DNA of 64,000 bases from Limnoperna fortunei (lineage: Eukaryota; Mollusca; Bivalvia; Mytilida; Modiolidae): contig OX104125.1 in the NCBI GenBank assembly GCA_944474755.1, forward strand, positions 51,075,346-51,139,345, in the 5' to 3' direction. A model generated the notes under the pieces. The model did no database searches. It had not been told where the DNA came from and was given only the letters and a program-made list of their open reading frames with translations. Position 1 is the stretch's first letter. The number at the start of each line of letters is the position of its first letter. This document shows, in pieces, positions 54,753 to 64,000 of the stretch. The position numbers and the translations under genes were made by a program.

Positions 54753-55901
54753 CAAATAACAAGAATTTCAGTATGCATATAGAATAATTTTGCAAATTTG
54801 GAGCATAAAAGAAATCGAGCACTAGATCACTGGAAGGGTCCACTTAAAGTCATAAAAACTGGTGCCAATTGTTTATCAAACTGGTACCCATTGTTTATCT
54901 GTTTACCGCCTATAATTAAGCACGAGCTAGTCTCATGATATTAAAACTGCCCACTCAGTGGCATCAAAGTGATTGTATTGATAAGGACGGACGAATTGTT
55001 TGTGTTTGAATGTCGACTACCTTCCTGAACTAACTGCAATATTGTTCGCTAGACTTAAAAAAAGAAAAATCTAATATAACTAAATACTGCTCACTGGAAT
55101 CAATCAATCAATCAATCACATCAATCAATCAATCAATCAATCAAACAAGCAAACATTAACTAACAGTTTATGAGATTGCGTTCGACCTGTGAAATGATAG
55201 GAGATGGGAATGTGAATGTCGACGAGATTCCGCAAAATTTGATACGACATATTCGAATTAAGGAGATAAAAATAACTAGTAGTATTTGAAGTTTTACAGG
55301 CGATAATATATTTAAGCTTTCTTATTTCAGAATTTTAAGGTACTGTCCTGTCGAAGTCATACAGCTGGTAAACAGATGTCGAAGCTCGGCTAGCTGCGAT
55401 TAGTTGAGAAGCTTGCGGAAAAATACTATTACTTGACCTACTGTCTCTGCGGATGTCACCTCGTCAACTCATTGTCCTCATTGGTCGAGCTCGTCAACTC
55501 AACTCCCCCACCCATTATCCGGCAAATGCAACCAACTACACCGTGATAAAATTCTTTAAAATTAGAAACAATTCATTAAATCCAGACAACAAACTGTGTC
55601 CATAAGTTGGTAGGATGTTCTTTACTGGTATAAGTCGTGTGCAAATAAATACACATACCGCTTTAAGTGAACACTGTTTTAAAATGACGATATACTCATA
55701 AACGACGTCATAAACGATCAACATTCTTTCCTTATGGTGACCTCTTTGCAAGATTTTTCAAAAATTTTAACGGCGTCACACTCAAATGATAAACAAAATA
55801 TTTATAAAATGTACCAAACAAACAACACTACTGCAGTCTTTATGGATATCAAACATACGGAAGACCATTAGTGCCAGGCTGGTGTTTTATTTTTTCTTAC
55901 T
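54753..55901. other. Intergenic sequence with a tetranucleotide run
   Basis: Contains an (AATC)n microsatellite at 55098-55144. Otherwise AT-rich with no recognised gene. Confidence 0.4.
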
Positions 55902-56204
55902 AGTTATTACGACTTAGCTAACTCGTTATAACCACTTAGCTAACTCGTTATAAGAACTTGCTAGCTGTAACTCGTAATAACGACTTAGCTAACTCGTACT
56001 AAAGACAAAGCTAACTCGTTATAACGACTTATCTAACTCTTTATTACGACTTAGCTTATTCGTTATTATGACATAAGTAACTCGTTATAACGACTTAGCT
56101 AACTCGATATAACGACTAAGTAACTTGTTATAACGACATAGCTAACTCGTTATGACGATTAGCTTACTCGTTATACCGACATAGCTAACTCGTTATAGCG
56201 ACTT
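55902..56204 (+). repeat. 22-bp tandem array, about 13 copies
   Basis: The unit is CGACTTAGCTAACTCGTTAT plus AA, with variants. Adjacent units create the 14-bp palindrome CTCGTTATAACGAG-type sequence. The same unit is present in opposite orientation at 63630-63855. Confidence 0.9.
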
Positions 56205-57364
56205 AAAGAAAATTGCAAAAATCCAGGCTCCGAGATTTTTTGCAAATAAAAAGGCAGGATGAAAAACAATATCCATAGCCCCCTCCACCATAAAAATCAA
56301 ATGGTTGCTCCCTAACCTTTACAGAAAGGGCTGAACTAGTTTTAGAGAAATATGGAATGGAGACAATACAGGAACTAATGAACATCCCTAGATCAAAAAA
56401 GGCGTGGAAAAAAGAAGTAAGGAAGGCACAAAAATTATACTGGTCTCAACAATGTGAGGAAGATATAGCTAAGAAGTCAACCCTTTTACCTCCAATTACA
56501 GAAAAACCCGATGTCACAACCACATAATATTTGGGAAGGCGCAGAAAATGTACATAGAAAAATAAGAGCGGCAGAAGTCAAGATCTGTCGCGAACTGAAT
56601 TCACAATATTACATGAACAATTGTAATTATTTGTACTTGTGATTATTTTTTAATTATGCCATATTATTATTGTTATATAATTTGTTTAGAACAAGGATGT
56701 TATGGTTTATTCTAGAAATTAGTTGATTGTACTATTGTTTATCTGGAAGCTTCTGAAATTTACATGTTACCATTATTAGATAAGAAAGATTTAGATAATT
56801 ATAGAAACTACTTGAAAAAGAACTTTCTACAATATTCTTTATAAAATAGTATATAAGACATGGTTGTAACATTTATAGGTAATAGTTGTAAGATTAGACA
56901 GTGACAATAGCAGTTATCCAATGTGGTATTGTTGAAAGTGAAAGTAGCTGTACATATTGTAAATAGAAGTTTGCAGTTAATAAAAGTTAGAAACCCGATT
57001 CCGTGTTAGTTTGGATTTCGTCACAAGATCAGCTTGTAACTCATACCTGTTTAATACAACAAGAAAAAAGTATGGAGATAGTTATATCAAAACTATATGC
57101 TGCCTATGCGGAGATGAGCCAGATGATCTACAACATTTTATTCTCAAGTGTCCAAAGCTGGAAAACGTTCGGAGAAGGCATCTCCGACATATCAAAAGCT
57201 ACCTAGATAACCTCAGAAACGATGTTTACCAAGAGTTTGTCACCCAAAACAACCTACTTCAACTCATAATGGACTGTACAAACCAACAGATGCCTTATAT
57301 CAGTAAGCTGAAAAAACAAGGTTATATAGAGCTGGATGAAGTTAACCAGGAACATGTGCTATAA
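56205..57364 (+). pseudogene. LINE C-terminal relic with reverse-transcriptase zinc knuckle
   Basis: Two readable pieces. 56324-56527 encodes ELMNIPRSKKAWKKEVRKAQ and neighbouring residues, like the basic segment of LINE ORF2 after the RT. 57041-57364 encodes a CCLC, eight residues, H, four residues, C zinc-knuckle (GDEPDDLQHFILKCP) and a helical tail, ending at TAA. Between them the frame is lost and AT-rich sequence intervenes, so the copy is non-functional. It differs from the 35904 LINE, which lacks this knuckle. Confidence 0.7.
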
Positions 57365-58211
57365 CCTACATATGGAAAGGATGAGACAGTTAAAGGAAAG
57401 GGGGCAGGATTCTATAAATATAAAAACTATGTATAATCCGATGCTTTTAGTGTTTTAATAGAACAAATGCAATAGTGATGATACCCTTCTTGTATATATC
57501 TATGAATTTTATTTTGACTCTACGCTTAACCAAGTGCATCTTATCGTTTTAACTCAAGCATCGTGTTTTAGCAGCTTTATAGTTTTAGAAACCGCTATAC
57601 ATGCCCTTTTTGATATCAGAAAGTAAAATTTTAGATTAACAATATTTAAACATTTTAGTGCATTTATGACTAGTGCCTGATATTTTACGTATAATGCTGC
57701 TTCTTGCCTTTTAGTGCCTTTAGTGCTTTTACGATAAAGTAGTAATTGTAGACTGAGTTTAATAACTCTACATTTAAATAACTTATATGTGGATGCCTAA
57801 CTGTATTATAACCCATACACTGTACATAAATGTTCACCTGACTCCGTCAACTATTCGTATTCTCACTGTGACTATATGCACCATACACCACAGGCACTTG
57901 GGGTCAGGATAATTTTTTTTATGGAATAAAAAGCCAATAAATGAGTTTACAGTGTGTATTCACTCGTTTGGTAACTAGTCTGACATGTCTCGCTGTGAAA
58001 TATTGACCTCAGAAAAAAAAATAATGTTTTCTTTATTATATAAGAACAAGGCATGAATCTTATCCAAGTTCTAAAAATAGCGCAAGTTTTATTTACTGGA
58101 ATCCCCACGTTTTATTTAAAAAAAACATATTGTTCCAAGTGTCCAGTCAGAAATGAGCTATGTCCGTTTAATATTATCTTCATAACTACCACTTAACTTC
58201 ACTATGTTACA
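57365..58211. other. Intergenic sequence
   Basis: Repeated short phrases (TTAGTGCCTT, TTTAGTGCTTTTA) but no array or gene. Confidence 0.3.
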
Positions 58212-58641
58212 TCGTATTTCATTAAAATTTTGTGTTTTCTTCTATCCAAGCGAACAACAATTTTTATCAGGACGGAAGTCACTTCAAACATTAAGGGGCA
58301 GGTAATTTTGCAGAGTAAATTTACATTCACTGTTAAAATTTGAGCATCTTACCATGCAATTACTCTTGTTTCAATATGTTAAATCATGTTTACATTCTGG
58401 CATCGATTATCCATACGTTATATTGGTTTTATAATAAAGACTTATTTCTCTTTTGTTTTAAATTTCGCGCCAAATTAATCGCATACGGTACTCACTAAGA
58501 CTTTACATGTAAAGCAGTCGTATCGGGAACCCTCTAAGTACGGGAAATTATCTCCCCTCAAATGTTTGAAGTGACTTCCGTCCTGATAAAAATTGTTGTT
58601 CGCTTGGATAGAAGAAAACACAAAATTTTAATGAAATACGA
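58212..58641. mobile_element. 430-bp MITE with 81-bp terminal inverted repeats
   Basis: Arms 58212-58292 and 58561-58641 are inverted copies with no indel (coordinate sums constant at 116853). They begin TCGTATTTCATTAAAATTTT and end in CACTTCAAACATT. The centre is about 268 bp. No clear target duplication. Confidence 0.85.
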
Positions 58642-58903
58642 CTAACGGCGGTAGTAACCTGAACAAGACAAGACAGTTGGCCAATCGGCAGCTGTCTCCC
58701 GATTTAGCCTATTATGATTGCTACCGCTCCGTAATTATGCCGGGTTTTCATCCCTAACTTAGCTCTGCTTATTTGTTTTCCAATCGACAACTATCTCCCG
58801 ATTTAGCAGCCAATCAAGACACAGCATTGTTTATCTGGTATCCTTGAGATACGACTGGTTTCCGCTGTTTAGCTTTTGATTATTTATCCCGTCTCGCATG
58901 CGA
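58642..58903. other. Intergenic sequence with a local duplication
   Basis: The phrase CTGTCTCCCGATTTAGC near 58692 returns as CTATCTCCCGATTTAGC near 58791. No gene. Confidence 0.4.
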
Positions 58904-58962
58904 ACAAATACAAATATAAATAATTTTATTGGCTCAAACTCATCTACAATAAATAGTGTAGT
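58904..58962. repeat. Dispersed 60-bp repeat, copy 2
   Basis: Matches 26290-26351 in the same orientation. Confidence 0.75.
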
Positions 58963-60255
58963 GTAACGTAAATTACCGTTACATACATTAACATTACGTA
59001 CATTATATGTTACGTACAATAAAGGCACTGCATTTTAAATTATTTTGCCTTGAGGTGCTAAATATAAGTTATATATTAATGATGTTCTGAAGTGCTTTTC
59101 AATGTATTTTAGCAGTTATGACACATTATTTAAATGTCTTTAGTGTTTCAGCGCTCACAAACGGTGTTACGGACCTTAATTTCTTAAACGTGACTCACTA
59201 TAAATTTCGCTGTTTTATTCGTTGCTGACAACAATTTAAATGAAACATAGATAAGCATTTGTTATGATGATAATTGGATTCAACTTGATCTAAAACCAAT
59301 AAAAGAACGTCAATAAACGTGTATTTGTCATGCTATATAGAGAAAATAGACTGATTGTTTGGATGGATGTTAGCTTTATGTCCAGCGAGCAGTATTTCAG
59401 TTATGTTCAGGAGTTTTGTTACATACATTTTTAGGTTTTTGGCGACATGCACATGATGCAATCAAGGCCACATATTTTGTAACAAATAACAACTTTTATC
59501 GAGACTATATATCTGTCTTCATACAATACAACAATTTATTAATAAGAAAAATCATCAAAAGAATATTTTCCGGGTGTGTTTAATGATTATTTATAAACTC
59601 AAAAGTACTTGATGCAAGAAAGCGACAAGGTAAATTTGAGCTGTACTGTACACAACTATTAAAAGTAATGTATGCAAGGTCAAAACTCAAATGTCAAGAT
59701 TGGGTGAACCTTCCGTCTCCAAAACATAGACATTGATACATTTTCTGTATAAGAAATAATTTATTGAGACTTTCAGTGTTCACTGAATAAATATTCGACT
59801 TGAAAGTTTGACAAGTTTTCTTTAAAATGCAACATTTACGATGGACTATGACCTCATCAACGCCATCTTTGTCCCAAATTATTTACATTTGTAACGTTTG
59901 TTAAATCTGCAATCCGAATTGGGATAAAGGACTGGTTTTCGTTTGTTTTAAAAATATTCGAAATTCTGAATACATTGATTTATGTATTATTTTATTTTGC
60001 AAAGATGTACATGTGTAAATCGTGTTTACTGTTAGGACATCATGATGATCAGCTGCAGCAGCACAGGCAGCCATGGAATATTAACTGTTTACATCACGAA
60101 AATTGTTTAATACACCATTAATACAGTATCAAGAAGTTCATTATTGTTGGACATACTTACAATGCGTTAATTATACAATGAACATTTCAGATGAAAGCAG
60201 ATTGAATGTGCATTTATGATATAATATTGGACATATTTACAATGCGTTAATTAAT
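58963..60255. other. Intergenic sequence
   Basis: AT-rich. Its end (about 60145-60250) carries a partial extra copy of the sequence that begins the next repeat (ACAATGCGTTAATTA twice, GATGAAAGCAGATTGAATGT). Confidence 0.35.
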
Positions 60256-60673
60256 ATATAATTAAATTCAGATGAGAGCAGATTTAATGTGCAGTTATGA
60301 TAATAGTACGAAATGTTTATTTGTTCAACACATTTACAATAAATGGTTATGACACATAATCACGTGTACATAATGTAATGAATACAACAATATGATCGTT
60401 CTCCTAGCCAGCTTGATCGCGTAAGAATATATGAAAAGAATTATATTTTTATTCAAATGCAAAGAACAAAATTATTACATTTCGCAATACAAAACATACT
60501 GTTTTTCACCTGAATAATAATCAAAACAATATTACAGATAGAAAGTACTTTAAACTTCGGTAAATGCAAACATCGAACTATATTATCGCGCAATAGCTCA
60601 GTAAACCATACATGAAATTAGTTATAACCCCACGTGTGATACAATGCAATGATTTGAGTTATGAAAAAATATT
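60256..60673. repeat. Dispersed repeat of about 410 bp, copy 2
   Basis: Same orientation as 27003-27414. Shared blocks include AACACATTTACAA, CCAGCTTGATCGCGTA, TTTCGCAATACAAAACATAC and GAACTATATTATCGCGCAAT. One copy has an extra ATATGATCGTTCTC segment. Confidence 0.8.
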
Positions 60674-61072
60674 CTCGAACTTGTGACGAATCGGGGAGAC
60701 GGTGTGTGGTATAGCGTGTGATTTGTTCGTTTGCTCGCTCATAATGGTTCATAATAACTAAAAGTTGCAGAGGGAGGATTTTTTGTTAGTTCGTATATCT
60801 TGGGTTGCAATAACTAGATTGTATACGCATGAATGACTCGTGTAATTCTTAAACTATTATGCCAATAACGGGCGAGGGGATTATAGCTATTGTGTGTGCC
60901 TGTTCCCTGTCTTTTTATTTAATTAAGAATCATTTTATTTAGCTTAAACATACATATGTTTTAAGTATTTTTCGATATCGTATACATATGCTCTCATTGT
61001 GACTTGTAGATCTTGGTAGATTTCCGCTCTAATTGTAAGATAAAGTACAAGTGCGTCATTAGCGTCTCCTGT
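60674..61072. other. Intergenic sequence
   Basis: No feature recognised. Confidence 0.3.
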
Positions 61073-61175
61073 GTGCCGATTCATAAAGCGATCGTTAGCT
61101 TAACGTGCACGTTATCGCATTTAAATTGCATGGGATAACGAGCACGTTAATCACCTATCGCTTTTGAAACGGCAC
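61073..61175. mobile_element. 103-bp hairpin MITE at the 3' end of the integrase-like frame
   Basis: GTGCCGATTCATAAAGCGAT at the left mirrors ATCGCTTTTGAAACGGCAC at the right, and inner TTAACGTGCACGTTATC pairs with GATAACGAGCACGTTAA. Its right terminus lies inside the integrase-like coding frame, supplying that frame's last residues and stop. Confidence 0.8.
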
Positions 61176-63483
61176 CCAAGCATTTGTTGTTCAGTCCATC
61201 AAAGTAAATCATGCAGAGTTCGAAATACTTTTCGTCACATGGTTTGTCTGCACGGAACGTACATTCCTCTCTACATGCTGCTATTTCATTTGGTAGTACC
61301 GGATTCGAAAAATCCCTGGTATTATAGAGATTTGGGAGTCTATGCATGACTAACGGACGACCACTTGGACTATTTTGGTTCTTCGTTGTTATTATATTGT
61401 GCGTATTCCGTTCGATTATCATGCGGTCAATGTCACGCTGAAAAAAGAAAAAAAAAATACATGAATAAATGTGACTACATGTATATATAACTCTGAGCTA
61501 GATACATGCCTGGGATACATGTATCTGACAACCGAAGATTACGTCAATAGACTTGGGGCGTGATTTAATTGGAAATTTTCTGAAACAAGGTTTTGGTAAC
61601 ACTCGGTTGGAAAAAAGAACAACAGAAAACATGAAAATAAAACGGACCAAATTAAACTCCTCAAGGGTGGGAACCAGTTCAAATGTTGTTTAAAATATAA
61701 GTCAGGTCTACCAACATACTTTTAAAAGACAAGACTTAACTTGTTGAAGGAAGGAAGATTTTATATGGCAGAAAAAAATGTAGTTTTTGAAAATTACAAT
61801 TAATGGTACCAATTTTATATCTAAATACTATTTGTAGAAATATAGATAAACATATAATTTTGTTATTAATAAGAAATGATGATGAAATTTGAAATTTATT
61901 AATTTTACAATTTCTAGGGGAAAACACATTTTTGCAATATTGGGCGGCAAACTCCTTCGCAGTAGGCTAATCCATCCCGTTTAAAAAATAGGTCCGGTTT
62001 ATCCCACTGCCCCACACTGGCATGAATTTCATCAAGATTCTTGATGGACATTTTAATTTGAATATACTATCATAATTTTGCAATAATTGGTCATGAAAGT
62101 AATGCAATAATTTTGATCAAAAACTTATATAAGACAGTCCGTTTTCACTTCTATATCTAAAATCATGGATTCTTCGTGTACTATGTTTGAACGCTCTGTT
62201 CCGACTCGAACACACGCTGAAATATTCTCTTACTGTTATAAATGTATATATTTTGTATTAAATGCTATTCATGTATATTCTCTTACTGACTATTAACACA
62301 TTTGGTAATGCTTGCACATAATAATTTGAACTGTACATTCTTTGTAAGTTAATATTCTTATCCTCAATAAAATTATTCAATTTATCTGGTTTTATTTCTT
62401 TTTAATTTGGGGCGTTTTGGTGGGGGCGTTTTGGTAGGAGGCGTTTTGACTCGAATTCCATTGTGGTATATGTGCGAGTTCTTTTCAAGGTTATTAATTT
62501 AGAAAGCAGGCGTCAAATAGAGGTCATTAAAAAGAAGCACGGAAAGCCTTGGGCAGTGATTAGTGTATACGGAGGGTTACGGACGGGAACTGGAACTGTG
62601 AGGAGTTTGATTGGGCGGCAGGAGAATTTTACCTTTAAGGAAAAACACCGGCCATCGGGGCGATCTTTTAATAACACACCGCGTCCTCATGTATTACCTA
62701 TTACTGAGCTTCCCAAAACACATAGATGAGCTGTTGCTCACCAATGTCGATTACAATAGTATCTTGATGTCAAATATGGGGAACCTGGTCGTCAATAAAC
62801 AATGAAAATGTGATAGGCCAAATGACGAATACCAATGCAAAAGGTATGTAGTGGTGCCTCTATTTACTAGTAACAAATGTTAAAGGCCTATAGGTGCTAC
62901 AGTTCTTGAGATGCGGACTTGATTTCAAAACTTGACCACAAATTTCGTCGGTAAAGCGATACCAACTGGTATGGGGCTATGTCTTGAGACAGCTGAATTG
63001 CGAGCTGATAAAACACTTAGTTTAAGTAGCAATTCTCACCTGAATAAGTTATATGAAACAAAACTGCATCAAATTTAGATCAACAAAATTTCCTTTAAAC
63101 TGCCCATTATTCTTAAGCATACATAAAATTTCAATCCAAAAGTGGCTGCATTGTCTTCTGAAAAACGACCAAAACATTTCAATGCGTCGGTTGGCTATAC
63201 TTCTGCCATAAATGAAGATCCCTTCTTGTCCAGTAAAAAAGTCCTGCATCTGTGATACATGTTCAGTTTTAGTTTTCATGTCACCCTTGATAAGTTTCGG
63301 ACAACTCTGTTTTTCATTAACGGCTTCAATGTAGTATTCTGCTACAACCTTCGGATCACTGCTTGTCCTATACGCATTTAACCATATTAAATTAAGGGAA
63401 AATCCATCAATGCACCCATTAATACAAGCATCATAAGTTTCAAGTTTATCATATGAATCAATATGTCGCAGAAAATTTGGACC
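61147..63483 (-). pseudogene. Integrase-like (DDE) transposon- or virus-type catalytic domain, spliced, with in-frame stops
   Basis: Two minus-strand exons. Exon 63483-63040 reads GPNFLRHIDSYDKL, NGCIDGFSLNLIWL and VAEYYIEAV. The rest runs through IKGD to GRSIANRRIEMFWSFFRRQ, a DDE-type integrase core in which the Asp, Asp and Glu positions can be seen (HID, KGD, RIE). It ends at a donor CAG followed by GTGAGA. Exon 61437-61147 follows an acceptor TTTCTTTTTTCAG in phase 0: RDIDRMI through a Cys-rich segment (ACREECTF, KPCDEKYFELC). This order matches orphan metazoan integrase-core proteins as I remember them. A TAA lies in frame three codons before the donor, and another lies just before GPNF, so the gene looks dead. 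No N-terminal exon was found. The C-terminus is replaced by a MITE. Confidence 0.75.
61438..63039 (-). other. Intron of the integrase-like pseudogene
   Basis: About 1.6 kb. It contains the plus-strand tandem GGGGCGTTTTGGT motif (three copies near 62408-62448) and a following plus-strand frame 62463-62729 rich in basic residues, without a recognisable domain. A short frame at 62165-62299 begins ATGGATTCTTCG and is followed by AATAAAATTATT near 62366. None of these is strong enough to call a gene. Confidence 0.4.
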
Positions 63484-63629
63484 AAATTATTGCCGCCTTT
63501 GATCAACAAATTAATGTCTACAAATCGAATATTGAGACTTACATATTTGATATTCTTTCTTCAGCCTTCTCGTCTTAAGCTCGCTCTACGTGGTAAATAT
63601 GTTACCGTCAGCTTTTATATAAGGAAAGG

Positions 63630-63855
63630 TAAGTCGTTATAACGAGTTATTAAATTGTCATAACGAGTTACTAAGTCGTTAAAACGAGCTAGCTATGTCG
63701 TTATAACGAGTTACTAAGTGGTAACGAGTTTTTAAATTGTTATAACGAGTTACTAAGTCGTTATAACGAGTTAGCTAAGTCGTTACAACGAGTTCTTAGT
63801 CGTTATTACGAGTTACAGCTAGTAAGTTGTTATATCGAGTTAGCTAAGTTGTTAA
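63630..63855 (-). repeat. 22-bp tandem array in inverted orientation, about 10 copies
   Basis: Units of GTCGTTATAACGAGTTACTA type are the reverse complement of the array at 55902-56204. Variants and one short unit occur. Confidence 0.9.
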
Positions 63856-63856
63856 T

Positions 63857-64000
63857 ATGGAGTAGGCATTGCCAAAATGCGAGCACAGACAATAAATTAA
63901 TGATATCTATATACTTTATTTGTAATATATAATGTGCATTTCATAATTGATGTTACTTCCTATCACCCTAAAAGTGCCTCTAAATTCCAGTAGTCACGTG
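63857..64000 (-). repeat. Dispersed repeat, copy 2 (inverted relative to 35350)
   Basis: On the minus strand, CACGTGACTACTGGAATTTA through GGCAATGCCTACTCCATATT corresponds to 35350-35500. It runs off the window edge and abuts the 22-bp array directly. Confidence 0.75.

Noticed and set aside
62463..62729. 88-codon basic plus-strand ORF
   Set aside because: It has no recognisable domain or splice context and lies antisense in the intron of the integrase-like pseudogene. The support was too weak for a gene call.

Overview
This window looks like AT-rich, repeat-laden genomic DNA of a bivalve mollusc, most likely a mussel (Mytilidae). The evidence is spliced genes with GT-AG introns, a Roc-COR GTPase and a B-box/beta-propeller gene of the kind expanded in bivalves, many copies of one tRNA-derived SINE with a mollusc-type central domain, and a short dispersed motif (45248-45325) that I associate with Mytilus sequence. 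There are no operons, ribosome binding sites or other prokaryotic features. Only about 3 kb appears to be host coding sequence, all of it on the minus strand.

Layout. 1-3317 is a 44-bp minisatellite running off the left edge. 3317-10130 holds further arrays (41 bp, 41/21 bp, 39 bp) with SINE insertions. 10131-11460 is a 25-bp array. 12259-17005 is a minus-strand B-box/beta-propeller gene; a 2.5-kb G-rich minisatellite sits in its large intron. 19049-24212 holds four minus-strand exons of a Roc-COR (ROCO) GTPase whose splice phases all agree; its introns contain at least two TIR transposons. 24213-35900 is an intergenic mosaic: 167-170-bp arrays, CAGGG-type hAT-like MITEs, duplicated tRNA-like elements, a 942-bp-arm inverted repeat and a Helitron-like hairpin terminus. 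35904-38771 is a 5'-truncated LINE with an intact 864-codon ORF. 38772-54750 is dense in non-autonomous DNA transposons with clear target-site duplications, SINEs and a 65-bp array. 54750-64000 holds LINE relics, two opposed arrays of a 22-bp unit, hairpin elements and an intron-bearing, integrase-like pseudogene (61147-63483, minus).

How the parts relate. The two host genes share a strand, but I see no evidence that they form one transcript. Most other structure records transposition: a foldback element inside a SINE, SINEs inside minisatellites, a SINE and a TIR element inserted into copies of duplicated segments whose other copies show the empty site, and a hairpin MITE overwriting the C-terminus of the integrase-like frame. 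Nearly all long ORFs over the minisatellites follow from repeat units that are multiples of three bases, and I do not call them genes. I did not find a clear new functional system. The strongest leads are the long palindromes, the TIR families with 5-, 6- and 8-bp duplications, and the spliced integrase-like relic.
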